NCBI RefSeq assembly: GCF_001500125.1
Contig: NZ_LQIV01000023.1
Location: 124,001-188,000, forward strand
Reading direction: 5' to 3'
DNA: 64,000 nucleotides
DNA from: Mycobacterium sp. IS-1742
Lineage (GTDB): Bacteria > Actinomycetota > Actinomycetes > Mycobacteriales > Mycobacteriaceae
The notes below the pieces were generated by a model. The model did not search any database. It was not told the DNA's origin and saw only the letters and a list, made by a program, of their open reading frames with translations. This document shows, in pieces, positions 14,647 through 22,336 of this stretch (position 1 is the first letter of the stretch; every line of letters begins with the position of its first letter). The position numbers and the translations under genes were made by a program.

Positions 14647-15645
14647 ATGCTACTCGAGTTCGATGCCGACCAGCGGCTGTGGCAGGAGACCGTGCGTGAC
14701 GCGGTCACCAAACAGTGCCCGGCCTCGCTGGTCCGCGAAATCGCCGAGAACGGCGTCGATCCGACGCCGTTGTGGAGGAGCTACGTCGACGCGGGGTGGA
14801 CCGAGCTGACCGACCCCGAGAACGCCGTCGAGTTGGCGATCGTGCTCGAGGAGATGGGTCGCGCCACCGATCCCACGCCGTTCCTGGCGACGATGACGCA
14901 GTACGCGCCGCTCGCCGCCGACCGGTTCGATCCGCAGCAGGCGGGTGCGGCGGTCCATGACGGGATCAGCGCCGTCCGCGACGCCGAGGGCTGGGTGCTC
15001 GACGGGGCCGCGCGCCACGTCCTCGACGGCGACCGCGCCGACCGGCTCGCGGTGGTCACCGACGCCGGCGTCTTCGTCCTCGACGCCGACGTGGCGGTCC
15101 GCCGCCGCAGCCCGGTGTTCGATCCCGTGCTGCACATCGCCGACGTCTCCTTCGACGCCGTCCGCGTCCCCGACACCGCGAGGGTGCGCGCAGACTCCGA
15201 GCGGGCGCGTCACCTCGCGCTGACCGGTATCGCGATCACCACCGTGGGCGCCTGTCAGCGCATCCTGGATCTGGCGCTCGACCACGTCAAACAGCGCCAC
15301 CAGTTCGGTGTGCCGATCGGTTCGTTCCAGGCCGTACAGCACAAGGCGGTCGACATGCACGTGGCGATCGAACGCGCCCGCGCCCTGGGCTACTTCGCCG
15401 CGCTCACCATCGCCGCCGACGACCCGCGGCGCCGGCTGGCGGCGTCGATGGCCAAGGCGGCGGCGGGGGAGTGCCAGTCGCTGGTGTTCCGGCACGGGCT
15501 GCAACTCTTCGGAGCGATGGGTTTCACCTGGGAGAACGACCTGCAGTTCGCACTGAAGCGGGCCAAGGCCGGCGAACTGCTGCTGGGCGGCGCGGCCGAA
15601 CACCGCGCGACGATCGCGGAGGAATTCCATGCAGCTGACTTTTGA
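14647..15645 (+). CDS. Acyl-CoA dehydrogenase, small partner subunit (FadE-like)
   Basis: A 332-residue acyl-CoA dehydrogenase-family protein, shorter than the usual 380-400, with a reduced middle domain. The C-terminal helical bundle is recognisable (RHQFGVPIGSFQAVQHK). Its partner at 15629 overlaps it by 17 bases. Actinobacterial steroid degradation uses obligate alpha2beta2 acyl-CoA dehydrogenases encoded by such adjacent pairs (for example ChsE1-ChsE2), where active-site and FAD residues are shared; that arrangement is the likely case here. The start has an ideal AGGAGG site and a perfect operator just upstream. Substrate: probably a polycyclic or branched acyl-CoA (inference). Confidence 0.88.
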   Translation: MLLEFDADQRLWQETVRDAVTKQCPASLVREIAENGVDPTPLWRSYVDAGWTELTDPENAVELAIVLEEMGRATDPTPFLATMTQYAPLAADRFDPQQAGAAVHDGISAVRDAEGWVLDGAARHVLDGDRADRLAVVTDAGVFVLDADVAVRRRSPVFDPVLHIADVSFDAVRVPDTARVRADSERARHLALTGIAITTVGACQRILDLALDHVKQRHQFGVPIGSFQAVQHKAVDMHVAIERARALGYFAALTIAADDPRRRLAASMAKAAAGECQSLVFRHGLQLFGAMGFTWENDLQFALKRAKAGELLLGGAAEHRATIAEEFHAADF

Positions 15646-16804
15646 TTCGGACGTCGAGCAGTTCCGCGCGGAGTTCGCGGCCTTCCTCGACGAGCACCTG
15701 CCGCCCGAGTCGGCCACCTTGGAGCGGCCGCGGTCGGTGTCGCACATGCCGCAGTGGGCCCGCGACTGGCAACGCCTGCTGTTCGACAACGGATGGCTGC
15801 TGCCCGCACAGCCGCCGGAATTCGGCGGCCGCAATGCCAGCGTGCTGCAGCAGTTCGTCCACCTCGACGAGCTGTGCCGGCGGCGGATCTACCACAGCTT
15901 CAACCCGCAGGGCGTCAACATCGTCGCCGCCTCGCTGATCACGTTCGGCAGCGACGAGCAGAAGCACCGGTGGGCCGTGCCGGTGCTGCGCGGTGAACTC
16001 ACCGCGTCGCTGGGGATGAGCGAGCCGAGCGCCGGATCCGATCTGGCGTCGCTGCGGACACGTGCGGTCCAAGACGGCGACCACTTCGTGGTGAACGGCC
16101 AGAAGGTGTGGACCTCGGGCGCCCACGACGCCGACTACCTGCTGGCGTTCGTGCGCACCGACCCCGATGCGCCCAAGCATCGGGGCATCAGCGCACTGAT
16201 CATCCCGACCGACACCCCGGGCGTGGTGTGCCGCCCGTTCGCGGACCTGTGCGGTGAGGAGAACAAAGACTTCAACGAGGTCTTCTTCACCGACGCCCGG
16301 GTGCCTGCCGAGAACCTCGTCGGGCCGCTGAACCAGGGCTGGAAGGTGGCCAACGGATCACTGGGCCACGAGCGCACGATGATGTGGCTGGGTTTCGCCG
16401 ATCGGATCGACAACGTGATCGCCGATTTCGAGCCGCACACCGAGATCGAGCGCGACCAGTACGCGTCGATGATCATGGACTATCAGGCGCTGCGGGCGAT
16501 GGGTTCGGCGGCGCTGGCGCGCGCGGCGCGCGGGGAGATGGACACCGCGTCGGTGTCGGTGCTCAAACTATTCGGGTCGGAGGCCGAGATGCGGGCCGCC
16601 GACGCGGCGTTGACCGCATCCGGGTCCGCCGGGTTGGTGCACCCCTCGACGACCGGGCGCTACGAACACATGAACCTCGACCATTACTTCGCCAGCTGGT
16701 TCGAGCGGTACGCCCGCAGTTTCTCCGGCACCATCGCCGGCGGAACCTCGGAGATCCAGCGCAACATCATCGCCACGCAGGTACTGGGGTTGCCGCGCGG
16801 CTGA
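15629..16804 (+). CDS. Acyl-CoA dehydrogenase (FadE-like)
   Basis: A 391-residue acyl-CoA dehydrogenase. It has the FAD/substrate segment MSEPSAGSD, a middle beta domain with GQKVWTSGAHDADY, and the C-terminal GTSEIQRNIIA characteristic of the family. It overlaps the smaller partner gene by 17 bases, so the pair is co-translated and probably heteromeric. It introduces a 2,3-double bond in a CoA thioester, passing electrons to ETF. Its stop codon lies inside the hairpin at 16792-16820. No enoyl-CoA hydratase follows directly; the one at 43887-44603 could act next. Confidence 0.93.
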   Translation: MQLTFDSDVEQFRAEFAAFLDEHLPPESATLERPRSVSHMPQWARDWQRLLFDNGWLLPAQPPEFGGRNASVLQQFVHLDELCRRRIYHSFNPQGVNIVAASLITFGSDEQKHRWAVPVLRGELTASLGMSEPSAGSDLASLRTRAVQDGDHFVVNGQKVWTSGAHDADYLLAFVRTDPDAPKHRGISALIIPTDTPGVVCRPFADLCGEENKDFNEVFFTDARVPAENLVGPLNQGWKVANGSLGHERTMMWLGFADRIDNVIADFEPHTEIERDQYASMIMDYQALRAMGSAALARAARGEMDTASVSVLKLFGSEAEMRAADAALTASGSAGLVHPSTTGRYEHMNLDHYFASWFERYARSFSGTIAGGTSEIQRNIIATQVLGLPRG

Positions 16805-16820
16805 GTGTCAGCCGCGCGGC
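16792..16820. terminator. Hairpin over the FadE stop codon
   Basis: GCCGCGCGGC occurs at 16792-16801 and 16811-16820. The 10-mer is itself self-complementary, so the copies pair around a 9-base loop that contains the TGA. It sits between convergent genes and probably terminates both. Confidence 0.65.
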
Positions 16821-16827
16821 CACCGCG

Positions 16828-17166
16828 TCAGTAGTTGTTGCAGGTGTTCGCCACGTTCGAGATCGGCCCGAAGTAGCGCTGCGCGGTCGGATTGCCCTGC
16901 AGGAACGCCACCGTCGCCTGCCGCTGCTGCGGGGTCGAGGCGAGGAAATTGCGGACGGCCTGCTGACCGCTGCGCTGCTGGAGGAACTGGGCGGCCAGGT
17001 CGGGATGCTGGTCGTTGAGCGCTGCGATCACCTGGTCGTAAGTGCAGGTGGTGTTGATGATCGGGCCCAGGTCGGGCTGCGCCGACGCGACGCCCGCGGA
17101 GAGCGGAATCGCCACGGCGAGGCCGCCGAGCGTGATAGCGATGTTTCTGCGCGACAGCTTCAGCAT
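16828..17166 (-). CDS. Secreted mycobacterial haem-binding (MHB-type) protein
   Basis: A 112-residue exported protein. The N-terminus is a Sec signal peptide (basic MLKLSRR, hydrophobic core, likely cut after ASA near residue 29). The mature part, rich in Gln and Ala with Cys41 and Cys109, matches the small haemophore-like family of which Rv0203 is a member: short helices, one disulfide, and FLxxxP..R(Q) repeats. I start at ATG 17166 behind an AGAGGG site. It would act outside the membrane in haem capture or storage. Its presence inside a P450-rich island could reflect haem demand, but the link is inference. Confidence 0.8.
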   Translation of the reverse strand: MLKLSRRNIAITLGGLAVAIPLSAGVASAQPDLGPIINTTCTYDQVIAALNDQHPDLAAQFLQQRSGQQAVRNFLASTPQQRQATVAFLQGNPTAQRYFGPISNVANTCNNY

Positions 17167-17246
17167 GGGTACACCCTCTTCTCGGAATTTCTCTTGTCGA
17201 AGCGCTTCACCGGGCACAAGATCACCCGACAGCAGATTCATCGACA

Positions 17247-17265
17247 GTAACAGCGCAACTGTTAC
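17247..17265. promoter_or_regulatory. Dyad upstream of the haem-binding protein gene
   Basis: GTAACAG-CGCAA-CTGTTAC, perfect 7-bp arms, 80 bases upstream of the minus-strand start at 17166 and 46 bases past the end of the upstream P450. A candidate operator; GAAGCGCTTC (17199-17208) is a second palindrome closer to the gene. Confidence 0.5.
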
Positions 17266-17311
17266 CTTTTCATCCCCTCGAGCAAACCTTGTCGAGGTCA
17301 ACGCCCTGACG

Positions 17312-18706
17312 TCAGTCGATGACGGCGGCTTCTTTGCGTTCGGTGATGGGGCGTGCCAGTTCCTGCTCGTCGCAGATGCGCTGCAACCTGTCCAGTGTCT
17401 CGTCCAGGCCCGGTCCCAAGGGTTTGCTCGGGGTGAACGTGGCGGGCAGGTTGCGCATGCCCTGGATGACGCCGATCGTGTCGTAGTGGACCGTGCCCTC
17501 GGGGTCGCACGTGTAGTCCGGCATCCGGTCGAGCACCGCGGTGAGCATCGACTTGAACACCGTGCGGGCCACGTTGGAACCCACGCAGCGGTGGACACCG
17601 ATGCCGAAACTGAAGTGGCGATTGCCTTTTCGGTCCAGGATGACCTCGTTGGGGTCGCTGAACACCGACGGGTCCCGGTTGGCCATCGCCCAGGACAGCC
17701 ACAGCCGCTCGTACTTCTGGAACCGCTGACCCTCCACCTCGACGTCGTCGGCGAACGTGCGGCCGTCGCCGGGGGCCGGGGTGAAGAAGCGCAGGAACTC
17801 CTCGGTGGCCGGATGCAGCAGCGTGGCCCGTTCACGGCTGAGGCGGTCCCGTTGGTCGGGATGTTCGCCGAGCCATTCCAGCGCATGCGCGGTGAGCGCC
17901 GTCGTCGTGTCGAAACCGCCGCCGATGATGAGGCCGAGGTTGCCGAGGATCTCCATGTCCGGCGCGGGCTCGCCGTCGATGCGCAACTGGACCAGCGCGT
18001 TGACCAGACCCGGGCGCGGATTCTGCCGGATCTCCATCATGTTGTTGATGAGGTCGATGCCCATCTCGCGGTGCTGCTCGTTGATCTTCTCGCGCTCGGG
18101 GGAGTGCTCGGGGGTGTACACCGAGGCGTGGGTGGGCTCGCTGTAGACATTCCACTTCTTCAGCGCGATGCCCATCATCGCCAGCGTGAACACCGCGGGC
18201 ACCACATTCGCCAGGTGCTCGACGAAATCGATGCGGCCGGACTCGATGTGCTCGTCGAGGGCGGCGCGCGTGATCTCGTCGACGAACGGCTCCCACCGCT
18301 TGATCGCGGCGGGGGAGAGGTAGGGGTTCAGCGCGCCGCGGTACGCGCTGTGCTCCGGTTCGTCCATCTCGAGGATGCCGCCGCGCACGACGGTGGCCCG
18401 ACTCGCCTTCGGGATGGTGATGCCCTGGAACGGCGTCTCACCGCTGATGTCATGGTGATTGGACACCACCGGGCAGCGTGCCAACTCGAACACGTGCTTG
18501 CTGTCGGCGGCCACCCAGTGCCCGCCGTACGTGTCGCTCCACGCCATCGGGCACTTGGCGTGCATCTCCTCGGTGATCTTCTCGAACTGCAGCCGGTATT
18601 CCGGTGTGTGCCGGTCGAAGTGGTAGCGGTTCTTCTTGCGATCACTGTCGGCCGGCTCGCCGCGGAGATCGTCGACGCTGCTCACGTCGTTGGCTCCCTG
18701 AGTCAT
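17312..18706 (-). CDS. Cytochrome P450
   Basis: A 464-residue P450, longer than its neighbours. I-helix GGGFDTTTA, EEFLR (ExxR) and haem loop FGIGVHRCVG are intact. The extra length lies mostly at the N-terminus (a charged leader of about 30 residues) and at the C-terminus (about 40 residues past the usual end, ending KEAAVID). No membrane anchor is visible. It follows its ferredoxin gene by 18 bases in the minus-strand order SDR, SDR, ferredoxin, P450. It probably hydroxylates a substrate whose alcohol is then oxidised by one of the two SDRs (inference from operon order). Confidence 0.94.
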   Translation of the reverse strand: MTQGANDVSSVDDLRGEPADSDRKKNRYHFDRHTPEYRLQFEKITEEMHAKCPMAWSDTYGGHWVAADSKHVFELARCPVVSNHHDISGETPFQGITIPKASRATVVRGGILEMDEPEHSAYRGALNPYLSPAAIKRWEPFVDEITRAALDEHIESGRIDFVEHLANVVPAVFTLAMMGIALKKWNVYSEPTHASVYTPEHSPEREKINEQHREMGIDLINNMMEIRQNPRPGLVNALVQLRIDGEPAPDMEILGNLGLIIGGGFDTTTALTAHALEWLGEHPDQRDRLSRERATLLHPATEEFLRFFTPAPGDGRTFADDVEVEGQRFQKYERLWLSWAMANRDPSVFSDPNEVILDRKGNRHFSFGIGVHRCVGSNVARTVFKSMLTAVLDRMPDYTCDPEGTVHYDTIGVIQGMRNLPATFTPSKPLGPGLDETLDRLQRICDEQELARPITERKEAAVID

Positions 18707-18724
18707 TGGTCTCCAGACTTGTGG

Positions 18725-18919
18725 TCAGTCGTCTATCGAGATCGCTTGTTCCGGACAGGAGGACGCGGCCTCCCGGACCGCGTCCTGCTGGTCGTCGGGG
18801 ACGACCTCGTTGACCGGCGACGAGGTGCCGTCGATGTCGCTCAACTCGAAGGAATCCGGCGCGATCATCGCGCACAGCGTGTGCCCCTGGCAACGGCCGG
18901 AGTCAACCCTTACCTTCAC
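18725..18919 (-). CDS. 3Fe-4S ferredoxin
   Basis: A 64-residue ferredoxin with cluster ligands Cys10, Cys16 and Cys55 (CQGHTLC and SSCP). The QGH in the first loop is the sequence commonly seen in P450-linked 3Fe-4S ferredoxins. It lies 18 bases upstream of the P450 gene and is the obvious electron donor. It is the third such ferredoxin in the window, alongside 2925-3125 and 8679-8993, for four P450s. Confidence 0.92.
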   Translation of the reverse strand: MKVRVDSGRCQGHTLCAMIAPDSFELSDIDGTSSPVNEVVPDDQQDAVREAASSCPEQAISIDD

Positions 18920-18961
18920 TGCTCTCCTCGAAAATGTCTCGCGGTCAACGTGTTTCGGTGG

Positions 18962-19822
18962 TCAGACGTGGTAGTCGTACCACTTGAGATAGCCGCCCGC
19001 GTCCACCCGCAGCTGCATGCCGGTGACGAACCGTGACTCGTCGGAGGCCAGCCACAGCACGGCGTTGCTGATGTCCTCGGGTTCGATGAACGGCACAGGC
19101 ATGGCTTGCTGCACCCCGAAGGCCAATTCGGCGTCGGCGCGGGTCGGCTTCTCCAGGTCGGGCCGGAACGAGCGGTACATCGGTTCGCTCTGCAGCATGT
19201 CGGTGTTGCAGTTGGTGGGGTGGATGACGTTGGCCCGGATGTTGCGCACCGCCAGTTCGGTCGCCAGGTCGTGCACGTACTGGGAGATGAGGCGCTTGGA
19301 GGTCATGTAGCCCATCCCGCCGGGATCGGCGCCCGGGCGGTCCTTCTTCGAGGCGTCCATCAGCGCCGCGGCGGAGGCGGTCGCGATGATCGATGCGCCC
19401 TCCTTGAGATGCGGCAGCGCAACCTGGATCGCGTTGATCGTCCCGACGAAGTTGGTGTTGATCCCGTCGGTCCACGCCTGCATCGGCGGAGTGCCCTTCA
19501 TCGCCGCGATGCCGGCCTGCGCGACGACGATGTCGAGGTGCCCCAGTTCGGCGACACCGTTGTCGAGTGCCTCCTTGAGCTGGGCGGCGTCCCGGACGTC
19601 TGCCTGGGCCGTGACGGCCCGGCGGCCGGCCTTCTCGACGTACTGGGCGGTCTCCTCGAGGTCTTCCGGTCTGGCCAGCGGGTAGCCCACCGTGTCGATG
19701 TCGGCGCAGATGTCGACGGCGATGATGTCGGCGCCTTCCTCGGCGAGCCGAATGGCGTGGCTGCGGCCCTGCCCGCGCGCTGCGCCCGTGATGAATGCGA
19801 CCTTTCCTTCTACGCGCCCCAC
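18962..19822 (-). CDS. Mycofactocin-coupled SDR family oxidoreductase
   Basis: A 286-residue SDR. The cofactor motif TGAARGQGRSHA followed by LAEEGADIIAVDIC, and an insertion before the second strand region (about residues 45-60), are hallmarks of the SDR subfamily that keeps its NAD tightly bound and is re-oxidised by the peptide-derived cofactor mycofactocin (carveol-dehydrogenase-like). The active site is GYMTSKR. No mycofactocin biosynthesis gene is in this window. It probably oxidises a secondary alcohol made by the neighbouring P450. The start at ATG 19822 is followed by VEGKVAFITG, as usual for the subfamily. Confidence 0.85.
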   Translation of the reverse strand: MGRVEGKVAFITGAARGQGRSHAIRLAEEGADIIAVDICADIDTVGYPLARPEDLEETAQYVEKAGRRAVTAQADVRDAAQLKEALDNGVAELGHLDIVVAQAGIAAMKGTPPMQAWTDGINTNFVGTINAIQVALPHLKEGASIIATASAAALMDASKKDRPGADPGGMGYMTSKRLISQYVHDLATELAVRNIRANVIHPTNCNTDMLQSEPMYRSFRPDLEKPTRADAELAFGVQQAMPVPFIEPEDISNAVLWLASDESRFVTGMQLRVDAGGYLKWYDYHV

Positions 19823-19871
19823 AGCTTGTCCTCTCGTGATTCCGGTTGATTCCGTTGGTGATGCATGACCG

Positions 19872-20573
19872 TCAGGTGTTGCGTCCGCCGTTGACGCCGA
19901 GGATCTGGCCGGTGATGTAGCCGGCCTCCTCGCTGATGAGGAACGCGCATGCGGCGGCGATGTCCTCGGGTCTGCCGATGCGCCGCACCGGGGTGGCCGC
20001 GATCGTGGCGTCGATGTCGCCGAGGTAGCCCCGTTCGGCGGCGGCGCGCAGCATCGGGGTGTCGATGAACCCGGGCGGAACCGCGTTGACCGTGATACCG
20101 CTCGGACCGTATTCGAGCGCCAGCGATTTGGTCAGGCCGTTGACCGCGGACTTGGCGGCGACGTACGGCGACATGTACGGGGCGCCCGAGTGCGTGCTCG
20201 ACGACGAGATGTTGACGATGCGGCCCCATCCCGCCTCGAGCATGTCGGGCAGCACCGCCTGGATGGTGTGGAAGACGCCGTTGAGGTTGACGTCGATGAC
20301 CTTCTGCCACCGGTCGAAGGACACGTCGCTGAAGCGTTTGAAGCAGTCCAGCCCGGCCGCGTTGACCAACACCGTGATCGGGCCGAGCTGTTTGCGGATC
20401 GCTGTGAACGCGGCCTCGACAGCCGACCGGTCGGTCACGTCGGCGGCATGGGCGAACTCACCGTCGCCCGGCTTGAGATCGATCGTGGCGACGTGAAGTC
20501 CGTCGGCCTGCAGCCGCTGGACGATGGCCAGCCCGATCCCGGAGCCGCCGCCGGTGACCACCGCGGTCTTCAC
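19872..20573 (-). CDS. Short-chain dehydrogenase/reductase
   Basis: A 233-residue classical SDR: TGGGSGIG, VNAAG, the Ser run in NISSSS, YVAAK, and a C-terminus GYITGQILGVNGGRNT. It is a clear paralogue of the SDR at 827-1582. It is the first gene of the minus-strand unit SDR-SDR-ferredoxin-P450 and starts opposite the aldehyde dehydrogenase operon; the 257-base divergent region between them holds two operator-like sites. It probably oxidises an alcohol intermediate or a 3-hydroxyacyl-CoA; the sequence does not distinguish these. Confidence 0.9.
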   Translation of the reverse strand: MKTAVVTGGGSGIGLAIVQRLQADGLHVATIDLKPGDGEFAHAADVTDRSAVEAAFTAIRKQLGPITVLVNAAGLDCFKRFSDVSFDRWQKVIDVNLNGVFHTIQAVLPDMLEAGWGRIVNISSSSTHSGAPYMSPYVAAKSAVNGLTKSLALEYGPSGITVNAVPPGFIDTPMLRAAAERGYLGDIDATIAATPVRRIGRPEDIAAACAFLISEEAGYITGQILGVNGGRNT

Positions 20574-20645
20574 AGCGCTTCATCCGATCTGGCGGCCGGC
20601 TCTGTCACGGTCGTCTCAGGCATCAAGAATCATCCTTCCGATTTC

Positions 20646-20660
20646 GAGAACCGTACTCTC
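20646..20660. promoter_or_regulatory. Island operator variant, SDR side
   Basis: GAGAAC-CGT-ACTCTC, 73 bases upstream of the minus-strand SDR start. Four of six arm pairs are complementary and it fits the relaxed consensus except for one position (C for T in the right arm). Confidence 0.5.
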
Positions 20661-20758
20661 GTAGACGATCATTCTGCAAGAAATCCCGCGGACGCGCCGA
20701 GGGTCAACCTAAGCTCCCTTCCAACTTCCGGGGCTTTGACTAGCCACTCTAGGCTTCC

Positions 20759-20789
20759 TTGAGTTCTCCCGCGCCGAATGTATGATTCG
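20759..20789 (+). promoter_or_regulatory. Promoter of the aldehyde dehydrogenase-mce operon
   Basis: TTGAGT (20759-20764) and TATGAT (20781-20786), 16 bases apart, form a good SigA-type promoter. The -10 box is the centre of a palindrome, CGAAT-GTATG-ATTCG (20775-20789), and an operator copy follows at 20798-20812. It would drive the long plus-strand operon through mceF. Confidence 0.65.
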
Positions 20790-20797
20790 CCCCGAAT

Positions 20798-20812
20798 GAG
20801 AATGGAATTTCC
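20798..20812. promoter_or_regulatory. Island operator variant, mce-operon side
   Basis: GAGAAT-GGA-ATTTCC, just downstream of the predicted -10 and before the GAGGAGG ribosome site. It matches GAGAAT-N3-RTTTCC copies at 36114-36128 and (reversed) 43300-43314. Binding here would block initiation. Confidence 0.65.
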
Positions 20813-20830
20813 ATCACACTGAGGAGGATG

Positions 20831-22336
20831 ATGGCTCAGACGCCCACGGTGAGCGAGAACCGCCAGCCCGGAGCCGGCTCGCAGGCCGGTGACGCGCCGG
20901 CGGATCGGCGGCTGTTGATCGACGGACGGCTGGTCGACACCGGACGGGTGTTCGAATCCCTCAATCCCGCGACGGGCCAGGTGCTCGGGCACGCACCCGA
21001 TGCGACGGTCGCCGACGCCGAAGCCGCCGTGGCCGCCGCGCGCCGCGCCTTCGACACGACCGACTGGTCGACGAACGTCGAGCTGCGGCTGCGCTGCCTC
21101 GACCAGCTGCACGCCGCGCTCGTGGAGCACCGCGACGAACTGGCCGCGCTGACGATCGCGGAGGTGGGCGCCACCGAGGCGCTGTGTCAGGGGGCGCAAC
21201 TCGACCAGCCGATCGCGATCGTGCGGTACTACGCCGACCTGCTCGCCGACTATCCGATGACCGAGGACCTCGGCGAGATCGAGAGCCGCGGGATGCAGCA
21301 CCACCGCTGGGTGGAGAAGGAAGCCGCGGGCGTCGTCGCGGCGATCATCGCCTACAACTATCCGAACCAGCTCGCGCTGGCCAAGCTCGCGCCTGCGCTG
21401 GCCGCCGGTTGCACCGTGGTGCTCAAGTCCGCGCCCGACACCCCGCTGGTGACCCTGGCCCTCGGTGAACTGATCGCCGAACACACCGACATCCCGGCCG
21501 GTGTGGTCAACGTGCTCTCCGGCGCCGACCCCGAGGTGGGGGCGGTGCTGACCACCAGCCCCGACGTCGACATGGTCACGTTCACCGGTTCCACCCCGAC
21601 CGGCCGCCGCATCATGGCCGCCGCCAGCGAGACGCTCAAGAAGGTGTTCCTCGAACTCGGCGGCAAGTCCGCCGCGATCGTGCTGGACGACGCCGACTTC
21701 GACACCGCCGCGCTGTTCTCGGCGTTCTCGATGGTCACCCATGCCGGCCAGGGCTGCGCGCTCACCTCCCGGCTGCTGGTGCCTGCACGCCACAAGGACG
21801 AGATCGTCGAGAAGATCAAGAACAACTTCGGTCTGGTGCGCTACGGGGATCCGGCCGATCCGAAGACCTACATGGGTCCGCTCATCAGCGAGAAGCAGCG
21901 CGACAAGGTCGACGGCATGGTCCGGCGGGCGGTCGAGGCGGGAGCCACGCTGGTCACCGGAGGCGAGAAGGTCGACCCCGGCTACTTCTACACACCGACC
22001 CTGCTCGCCGACGTCGATCCCGACAGCGAGATCGCCCAGGAAGAGGTCTTCGGACCGGTGCTGGCGGTGATCGCCTACGACGACGACGATGATGCGGTCC
22101 GCATCGCCAACAACTCCATCTACGGGTTGTCCGGTGCGGTCTTCGGCAGCGAAGAGCGCGCACTGGCGGTCGCCCGTCGCATCCGCACCGGCACGTTCTC
22201 GATCAACGGCGGCAACTACTTCAGCCCCGACAGCCCGTTCGGCGGCTACAAGCAGTCCGGTATCGGCCGGGAGATGGGCCGGGCAGGACTCGAGGAGTTC
22301 CTGGAATCCAAGACGTTCGCGACGGTGGTGAGCTGA
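20831..22336 (+). CDS. Aldehyde dehydrogenase
   Basis: A 501-residue NAD(P)-dependent aldehyde dehydrogenase: the Rossmann region, the Glu of LELGGKS, and the nucleophile Cys in GQGCALTSR are present, with the C-terminal FGGYKQSGIGRE. I use ATG 20831 rather than ATG 20828 because the GAGGAGG site ends at 20827. The N-terminal 25 residues are a variable leader. It is the first gene of the long plus-strand operon leading into mce, and its stop overlaps the CoA-transferase start (TGATG). It probably converts an aldehyde derived from the P450/SDR steps to an acid for CoA activation. Confidence 0.93.
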   Translation: MAQTPTVSENRQPGAGSQAGDAPADRRLLIDGRLVDTGRVFESLNPATGQVLGHAPDATVADAEAAVAAARRAFDTTDWSTNVELRLRCLDQLHAALVEHRDELAALTIAEVGATEALCQGAQLDQPIAIVRYYADLLADYPMTEDLGEIESRGMQHHRWVEKEAAGVVAAIIAYNYPNQLALAKLAPALAAGCTVVLKSAPDTPLVTLALGELIAEHTDIPAGVVNVLSGADPEVGAVLTTSPDVDMVTFTGSTPTGRRIMAAASETLKKVFLELGGKSAAIVLDDADFDTAALFSAFSMVTHAGQGCALTSRLLVPARHKDEIVEKIKNNFGLVRYGDPADPKTYMGPLISEKQRDKVDGMVRRAVEAGATLVTGGEKVDPGYFYTPTLLADVDPDSEIAQEEVFGPVLAVIAYDDDDDAVRIANNSIYGLSGAVFGSEERALAVARRIRTGTFSINGGNYFSPDSPFGGYKQSGIGREMGRAGLEEFLESKTFATVVS

